Virus record (IMG/VR): IMGVR_UViG_3300017917_001123
Span: 124,001 to 188,000 of that record
DNA: 64,000 bases
From: a virus
Strand: one strand, 5' to 3'
This document shows, one piece after another, positions 59,593 to 64,000 of the stretch. The position numbers were made by a program, and so were the translations under genes. The first letter of the stretch is position 1. Every line of letters begins with the position of its first letter. The notes beneath the pieces were generated by a model. That model was not told where the DNA came from. It worked only from the letters and a program-made list of their open reading frames with translations, and made no database searches.

Positions 59593-59979
59593 ATGCGAGC
59601 AAAAGAATTCATCAATGAAGCAAGCCGAGGCAAAATGACTAAGCGTCAGCAACAAGCAACACGAGGTGTTCACAAGTTTTCTGACGCAGAACATTGGAAC
59701 GGTGACTATAAAATGTATCGCATGGGCCTTGCTCTAGCCTGTACCGACGGCGAATCGATGCCAGATGTAGATTTTGAAAGTTTTGTTGGCCGCTGGAAAA
59801 TGGCCTATCCCTATTCTGATTTAGAAGTAGACATGTTAAAACGTGCCTATGAAGCAACAAAATCAGCGTATGTGGATTTAAACAACGGCGATCTTAAGAG
59901 TCAAGAACTTCCATCTACAAACACACAAAGTCCAGTATCAAACTGGAATCCGCGAAACAATCCCAAGAAAGCCAAATAA
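59593..59979 (+). CDS. Small late protein with candidate prohead-cleavage N-terminus
   Basis: This 128-residue protein starts MRAKEFINEASRG. The INE-A sequence fits the gp21 cleavage rule (I/L)-x-E followed by Ala, and such MRAKEF(I)xE starts recur in T4-like marine phages. The rest is helical with DFESFVGRWKMAYPYSDLEVDMLKRAYEA (about residues 60-88) and a disordered C-terminus rich in Asn/Pro. It follows gp13 by one base with an AGAGG site. A virion or internal-protein role is inferred; the function is unknown. Confidence 0.7.
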   Translation: MRAKEFINEASRGKMTKRQQQATRGVHKFSDAEHWNGDYKMYRMGLALACTDGESMPDVDFESFVGRWKMAYPYSDLEVDMLKRAYEATKSAYVDLNNGDLKSQELPSTNTQSPVSNWNPRNNPKKAK

Positions 59980-59981
59980 GG

Positions 59982-60010
59982 TTGACCTTGTAACACGTTT
60001 GTAATAAAAT
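59982..60010 (+). promoter_or_regulatory. Sigma70-like promoter for gp1
   Basis: TTGACC (59982-59987) and TAAAAT (60005-60010) are separated by exactly 17 bases, followed by an AT-rich start region and a GGGAG ribosome-binding site before the ATG at 60033. It stands out among late-type promoters and fits early expression of a nucleotide-metabolism enzyme. Confidence 0.65.
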
Positions 60011-60032
60011 ATAGCATCACTCGGGAGATGTT

Positions 60033-60689
60033 ATGATTATAGGTGTGTGCGGTTTTATCGGGTCAGGCAAAGATACTATTGCTGACTATCTTGTAAATTT
60101 TCACGGTTTTAGAAGAGAGAGCTTTGCTAACAGCCTTAAAGATGCTGTGGCTCATGTATTTGGGTGGGACAGGACTATGCTAGAAGGGCGCACAAAGCAA
60201 GCCCGCGAATGGCGTGAACAAGTAGATCCTTGGTGGGCAGAACGCCTAAACATGCCTAACTTAACTCCTAGATTAATGCTCCAGCTATGGGGCACAGAAG
60301 TATGCCGCAAGGGCTTCCATGACGATATTTGGATTGCTTCTCTAGAAAATAAACTCCGTAACTCAACTGACGATATTGTTATTTCAGATTGCCGATTTCC
60401 TAACGAAATTAAATCAATTCGTGATGCTGGTGGAATTATTGTGTGGGTTAAGCGCGGAGAATTGCCACATTGGTACGATTGGGCATTGAGCGTAAACAAG
60501 GGCGAAGTTCAAAATTTTAGTTGGGCTACAAGTAAAGCTAAACTAGAGCAGGCAGGAATTCACGCTAGTGAAACAGCATGGGTAGGAACAGAATTTGATG
60601 CCGTTTTAGGTAATGACGGTAGTATTGATGATCTGTTTGAAAAAGTTAAAGGTCTGGTCGAAGATCACCCCGTTTCCAAGGCAGCTTGA
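60033..60689 (+). CDS. 1: Deoxynucleoside monophosphate kinase gp1
   Basis: The 218-residue protein has an N-terminal P-loop GFIGSGKDT (residues 7-15), an ESFANSLKDAV helix, LMLQLWGTEVCRKGF, then DDIVISDCRFPNEI. This layout matches T4 gp1 (241 residues), which phosphorylates dGMP, dTMP and hydroxymethyl-dCMP to diphosphates for DNA synthesis. Whether the hydroxymethyl-dCMP activity is kept here is unknown. It is an early-type gene lying between structural genes and carries its own sigma70-like promoter. Its 3' end overlaps the convergent HNH-like gene by 44 bases. Confidence 0.88.
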   Translation: MIIGVCGFIGSGKDTIADYLVNFHGFRRESFANSLKDAVAHVFGWDRTMLEGRTKQAREWREQVDPWWAERLNMPNLTPRLMLQLWGTEVCRKGFHDDIWIASLENKLRNSTDDIVISDCRFPNEIKSIRDAGGIIVWVKRGELPHWYDWALSVNKGEVQNFSWATSKAKLEQAGIHASETAWVGTEFDAVLGNDGSIDDLFEKVKGLVEDHPVSKAA

Positions 60690-60984
60690 GTTTGTGTAAG
60701 ATTCGCTGACAGTTAGCACACACCGTTTTTAAGTTTGCGAATCTACAATTATTCGGATCGCCGTCGACGTAATAGACGTTAAACTGTTCGGGATACTTGC
60801 TGGTGTAAGAGCACCTATCGCAAGTATCCTTTTTCTTATACCCGGCTAATTGCCACTTAGGCTTACCGGGTTGTCTATTTCTAGCACAATGATCGCACAT
60901 CGATCGATAAAAAGTCTTACCTTCTTTACGGTAATTTACAGCAACCGGTCTTTCACCGCAATTTTTACATAAATTCCTAATCAT
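60646..60984 (-). CDS. HNH-family zinc protein with degenerate active site
   Basis: Starting at the ATG at 60984 gives 112 residues beginning MIRNLCKNCGERPVAVNY. Two zinc ribbons are visible: C6-x2-C9 with C30-x2-C33, and C55-x2-C58 with C89-x2-C92. The segment VYYVDGDPNNCRFANLKTVCANCQ (about residues 70-93) follows the HNH pattern of short phage HNH proteins, but Tyr replaces the first His and Gln the last, so nuclease activity is doubtful. An upstream ATG (61104) would add 40 unrelated residues and overlap the gp18 promoter and start, so the inner start is preferred. Relatives are common in T4-like cyanophages. Confidence 0.75.
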   Translation of the reverse strand: MIRNLCKNCGERPVAVNYRKEGKTFYRSMCDHCARNRQPGKPKWQLAGYKKKDTCDRCSYTSKYPEQFNVYYVDGDPNNCRFANLKTVCANCQRILHKLKLPWKRGDLRPDL

Positions 60985-61043
60985 ACCCGCCCTTTTTGTG
61001 CCCTTTTCATAGGTATTTAACACGCAGAAATCTGGTACATCCA

Positions 61044-61050
61044 CTAAATA
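61044..61050 (+). promoter_or_regulatory. Late promoter box for gp18
   Basis: CTAAATA, a late-box variant common in T4-like cyanophages, lies 35 bases before the gp18 ATG. GGGAGATGGAAAG supplies the ribosome-binding site. Confidence 0.6.
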
Positions 61051-61085
61051 CTGATACGAAAACCATTGTATGGGAGATGGAAAGA

Positions 61086-64000
61086 ATGGCCACATTAAAT
61101 TCACCAGGCGTATCAGTTAGCATTATCAACGAGAGTTTTTATACTCCAGCGGCACCGGGAACTGTGCCTCTACTTGTTGTAGCAACCGGCGCCAACAAAG
61201 CTAATGCTTCAGGTACAGGTACAGCGCCTGGTACAACAAGTGCTTACAAAGGCAAGGTATGGACAATTACTAGTCAGCGAGATTTAACTGACACCTTTGG
61301 AACACCTAAGTTTTATAGAGATTCTAACAATAATCCAATTCACGCAGGTGAATTAAACGAATACGGCTTACAAGCCGCTTACTCATTGTTAGGAGTAAGT
61401 TCAAAGGCATTTGTCCTACGTGCTGATGTTGATCTAAATCAACTAGTAGCACAAACAGATGCTCCAGCAGGTCCTCCAGCAAGCGCAAGTTACTGGTTAG
61501 ACAGCTCAAATACAAAGTTTGGTGTATTTGAATGGAACAAGACTTCAGGAACATTTACTAATAAAGTTCCTACAGTAGTTGATGGTTCTAACGCAAGTTT
61601 ATATACAACAAACGGTGACGGTGTAACCCTAAAGGGCAGTTTTGGTGCTGTAGGCTCTTACGCTATTACAACAGACAAAGGCAACACAAATGCTGTTCAT
61701 TACAAAAACAGCGACGGCAACTGGGTTAAGGTTGGTTCAGCAGGCGAAACAAGTTTTGCGTTATTAACTAATACTTCAACTTTCGTTTCTACAACATGGC
61801 AAACAAGTCACCCTGTAGTAACTGGTACTGCCGCAAATCCATCATTTGTTTCAGCCGCAGGTAGTTTAAGTGTTAACGGTCAACCTGTTCCAGTATCAAC
61901 TGGTTCAACTGTTCTTTCTATCGCAGGTGACATTAACGCAGGATTAAACAATCTAGGTGTTGGTGCTAAAGCAAATAGTCAAGGTAAACTAGAAATTTAC
62001 GCAGACGCAAATCCAGGTTTAGTAACAATTACAGGTACTGCCGCAACATTAAGTGCTCTAGGTATTACAGCAGGAACATATCAGAACGCAGAATTAACTA
62101 TTGCTCCTCACACACAATATCCAGACTACACAGGATTCCCAACAGGTTCTGTTTATGTTAAGACAACAAGTCCTAACAATGGCGCAAGCTGGGTAGTAAA
62201 ACAATATAGTGGTACTGCTCAAGCATTTAATCAAGTTTCAAGCCCAATCTACACAGATTCAGCATCAGCAATTTACGCAATCGACAGAACAGGCGGTACA
62301 GCAATTCCTGTAGGAACAATTTATGTTGAAGGTAACTTCAACGGCGGAACATCTGCTTCTACATCAAGCGGTCTTGTTTCATTAGCTGAATTCCGTGTTC
62401 AGCGTCGTGCCGCAGTTGCTCCAACAACAATTACAAGCACAGCAGGTCAAAGCGCACCAGTTCTACCAAACGGTGCTCAACTAACTGTTAAAGAATCTTT
62501 AGCTGGTTCAGCAACGTTATCAGCTGCCAAGACAATCGTTCTAAACGGAACAACTGTTGAAGCTCTTGTAACACAAATTAACTCAGCAGGATTTACAAAC
62601 GTTTCTGCCGCAGTTAATGGCAATGGCACAATTAGCATTAGCCACAGACTAGGTGGTGAGATTCTATTCAAAGATCCAGGCAACATTATGGGTGCCGCAG
62701 GATTTACTGCTTATGCCTATAACTCAAACACTGATGTTTGGGCAGGAACAGAAAATCTATATACAGCAGGTTCAAACATTGCTGACGGCTACACTCATAG
62801 AGCAAGTAACTGGCAACCACTAGTTTACACAGCTTCAGCTAGAGCACCAGAAACTGATCCAGTTGACGGAACACTATGGTACAGCTCTGTAATTAACGAA
62901 GTTGATATTATGTATCACAACGGTACTACTTGGGTAGGTTACGCAAATGCGTTCCCTCAAACAGATCCAAATGGTCCAATCGTTACAGCAAGCGAGCCAA
63001 CAGCACAAAGCGACGGCACACCTCTAGTAAACGGCGACATCTGGGTCAAGACAGGAAATACTGATCGCTATGGTCAAGATTTCTATGTATTCAACGGTAC
63101 AACATTACGTTGGGAACAACAAGATCCAACAGACCAAACATCACCGAACGGTTGGGTGTTTGACGATGCTCGCTGGGCAACAAGCGGTTCTTCTACAGAG
63201 CCATCAACAATCGTTGCTCTACGTAGTTCAAACTATGTAGATCCAGATTGTCCAGATCCAGCAAACTATCCACGTGGCACACGCCTATGGAACCTACGTC
63301 GTAGTGGTTTCAACGTTAAGAAGTTTGTTAAGAATCATATCGACATTTATAGCAACAACGGACAGAACATTCGTTTCAACAACGAACCAATGGACGGTTC
63401 TAACGCAACTGTTCCATACAGTCCAGATCGTTGGGTTTCTGTAAGTCCAAACAACGCAGACGGTTCAGGCACATTTGGTCGTCACGCACAACGTTCGTTT
63501 GTTGTATCAGCTCTAAAATCAGAATTTGATACAAACCAAGAAATTCGTGATACAGATACATTGATCTTTAACTTAATTGCTTGCCCAGGTTATCCTGAAG
63601 TAATTTCAAATATGGTAAACCTAAATAACGATCGCGCACAAACAGCGTTTGTTATCGGTGATACACCATTCCGCTTACAGCCTACAGGCTCTGAGTTAGC
63701 GGCGTGGGGTGGAAATACAGCAAGAGCAACAGACAACGGCGACAAGGGCGCAGTTACATATAACGAATATATGGCAATGTTCTATCCAAGTGGTTATACA
63801 AATGACAACTTAGGAAACTACATCGTTGTTCCTCCAAGCCACATGATGTTACGTACATTTGTAACAAGTGACCAGAAGAGCTACCAATGGTTTGCTCCAG
63901 CAGGCGCACGTCGTGGTATTGTTGACAACGCAACTGCAGTTGGCTACGTTAACGCAAGCGGCGAGTTTACTCCTGCGGCGCTACCACAAGGCTTGCGCGA
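61086..64000 (+). CDS. 18: Tail sheath protein gp18, 3' truncated by window edge
   Basis: The frame from ATG 61086 stays open to the window end, giving about 971 residues. It starts MATLNSPGVSVSIINESFY, the usual sheath N-terminus (SPGV...E). It contains the C-terminal sheath core: LWNLRRSGFNVKKFV (about 735-749), CPGYPEVISNMVNLNNDRAQTAFVIGDTPF and SYQWFAPAGARRGIVDN (about 931-947). gp18 forms the contractile sheath that drives the tail tube into the host. T4 gp18 is 659 residues; here extra beta-rich domains, including TYQNAELTIAPHTQYPDYTG and DGTLWYSSVINEVDIMYHNG repeats, are inserted in the middle and are probably exposed on the sheath surface. A CTAAATA late box precedes it. Confidence 0.93.
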   Translation, partial: MATLNSPGVSVSIINESFYTPAAPGTVPLLVVATGANKANASGTGTAPGTTSAYKGKVWTITSQRDLTDTFGTPKFYRDSNNNPIHAGELNEYGLQAAYSLLGVSSKAFVLRADVDLNQLVAQTDAPAGPPASASYWLDSSNTKFGVFEWNKTSGTFTNKVPTVVDGSNASLYTTNGDGVTLKGSFGAVGSYAITTDKGNTNAVHYKNSDGNWVKVGSAGETSFALLTNTSTFVSTTWQTSHPVVTGTAANPSFVSAAGSLSVNGQPVPVSTGSTVLSIAGDINAGLNNLGVGAKANSQGKLEIYADANPGLVTITGTAATLSALGITAGTYQNAELTIAPHTQYPDYTGFPTGSVYVKTTSPNNGASWVVKQYSGTAQAFNQVSSPIYTDSASAIYAIDRTGGTAIPVGTIYVEGNFNGGTSASTSSGLVSLAEFRVQRRAAVAPTTITSTAGQSAPVLPNGAQLTVKESLAGSATLSAAKTIVLNGTTVEALVTQINSAGFTNVSAAVNGNGTISISHRLGGEILFKDPGNIMGAAGFTAYAYNSNTDVWAGTENLYTAGSNIADGYTHRASNWQPLVYTASARAPETDPVDGTLWYSSVINEVDIMYHNGTTWVGYANAFPQTDPNGPIVTASEPTAQSDGTPLVNGDIWVKTGNTDRYGQDFYVFNGTTLRWEQQDPTDQTSPNGWVFDDARWATSGSSTEPSTIVALRSSNYVDPDCPDPANYPRGTRLWNLRRSGFNVKKFVKNHIDIYSNNGQNIRFNNEPMDGSNATVPYSPDRWVSVSPNNADGSGTFGRHAQRSFVVSALKSEFDTNQEIRDTDTLIFNLIACPGYPEVISNMVNLNNDRAQTAFVIGDTPFRLQPTGSELAAWGGNTARATDNGDKGAVTYNEYMAMFYPSGYTNDNLGNYIVVPPSHMMLRTFVTSDQKSYQWFAPAGARRGIVDNATAVGYVNASGEFTPAALPQGLR

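Noticed and set aside
60985-61104. N-terminal extension of the HNH-like gene
   Set aside because: It would run antisense across the gp18 late promoter and ATG, and the 40 added residues look unrelated to the family.

Overview
This window is part of the genome of a T4-like (contractile-tailed, tevenvirus-type) bacteriophage. The evidence is a run of recognisable T4 proteins: gp46, gp26, gp51, gp20, gp21, gp22, gp23, gp15, gp14, gp13, gp1 and gp18. Many genes also sit behind the T4-type late promoter box (N-TAAATA). The proteins resemble those of the marine and freshwater T4-like phages (cyanophage/pelagiphage-like 'exo-T-even' group) more than those of coliphage T4. No gene in the window identifies the host. 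Both window edges cut genes: the left edge truncates gp46 and the right edge truncates gp18.

Layout. (1) 1-2074: the 3' part of gp46, two tiny coupled ORFs and a GIY-YIG nuclease. (2) 2075-2545: a gene-free stretch packed with hairpins whose loops are complementary to one another, ending in an intrinsic terminator; it is a candidate large structured RNA. (3) 2585-6850: an Ala/Gln/Pro-rich protein, then gp51 and gp26 on the minus strand, diverging from a tape-measure-like gene. gp51 has no start codon before its conserved-looking N-terminus and is joined to gp26 by a -1 slippery site, which resembles the tail-chaperone frameshift of other long-tailed phages. (4) 6857-12926: the head module in T4 order: gp20 portal, gp67-position, gp68-position, gp21 protease, gp22 scaffold, gp23 capsid, then a strong terminator. 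(5) 13058-16544: small virion proteins. (6) 16648-52404: about 36 kb of fibre/adhesin genes, including giant proteins of 3591, 2296 and 4437 residues, a LamG protein, an S74-chaperone fibre and a Gly-rich candidate adhesin. (7) 52406-55746: two uncharacterised proteins and a U32-like/methyltransferase fusion. (8) 55738-59979: Nudix, gp15 and gp14 (minus strand), diverging from gp13 and a small protein. (9) 60033-61104: gp1 nucleotide kinase behind a sigma70-like promoter, and a degenerate HNH protein. (10) 61086 to the end: gp18 tail sheath.

How it works together. Nearly everything is late virion morphogenesis: gp20/67/68/21/22/23 build and mature the prohead; gp13/14/15 complete the neck and upper tail; gp18 is the contractile sheath; gp26/gp51 and the tape measure start the baseplate hub and tail; the giant fibres contact the host. 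Regulation appears to rest on gp55-type late boxes, several of them only 5-8 bases from an ATG. Hairpins overlap ribosome-binding sites at two genes, most clearly upstream of the 4437-residue fibre, where a late promoter lies in the loop as in T4 genes e, soc and 49.
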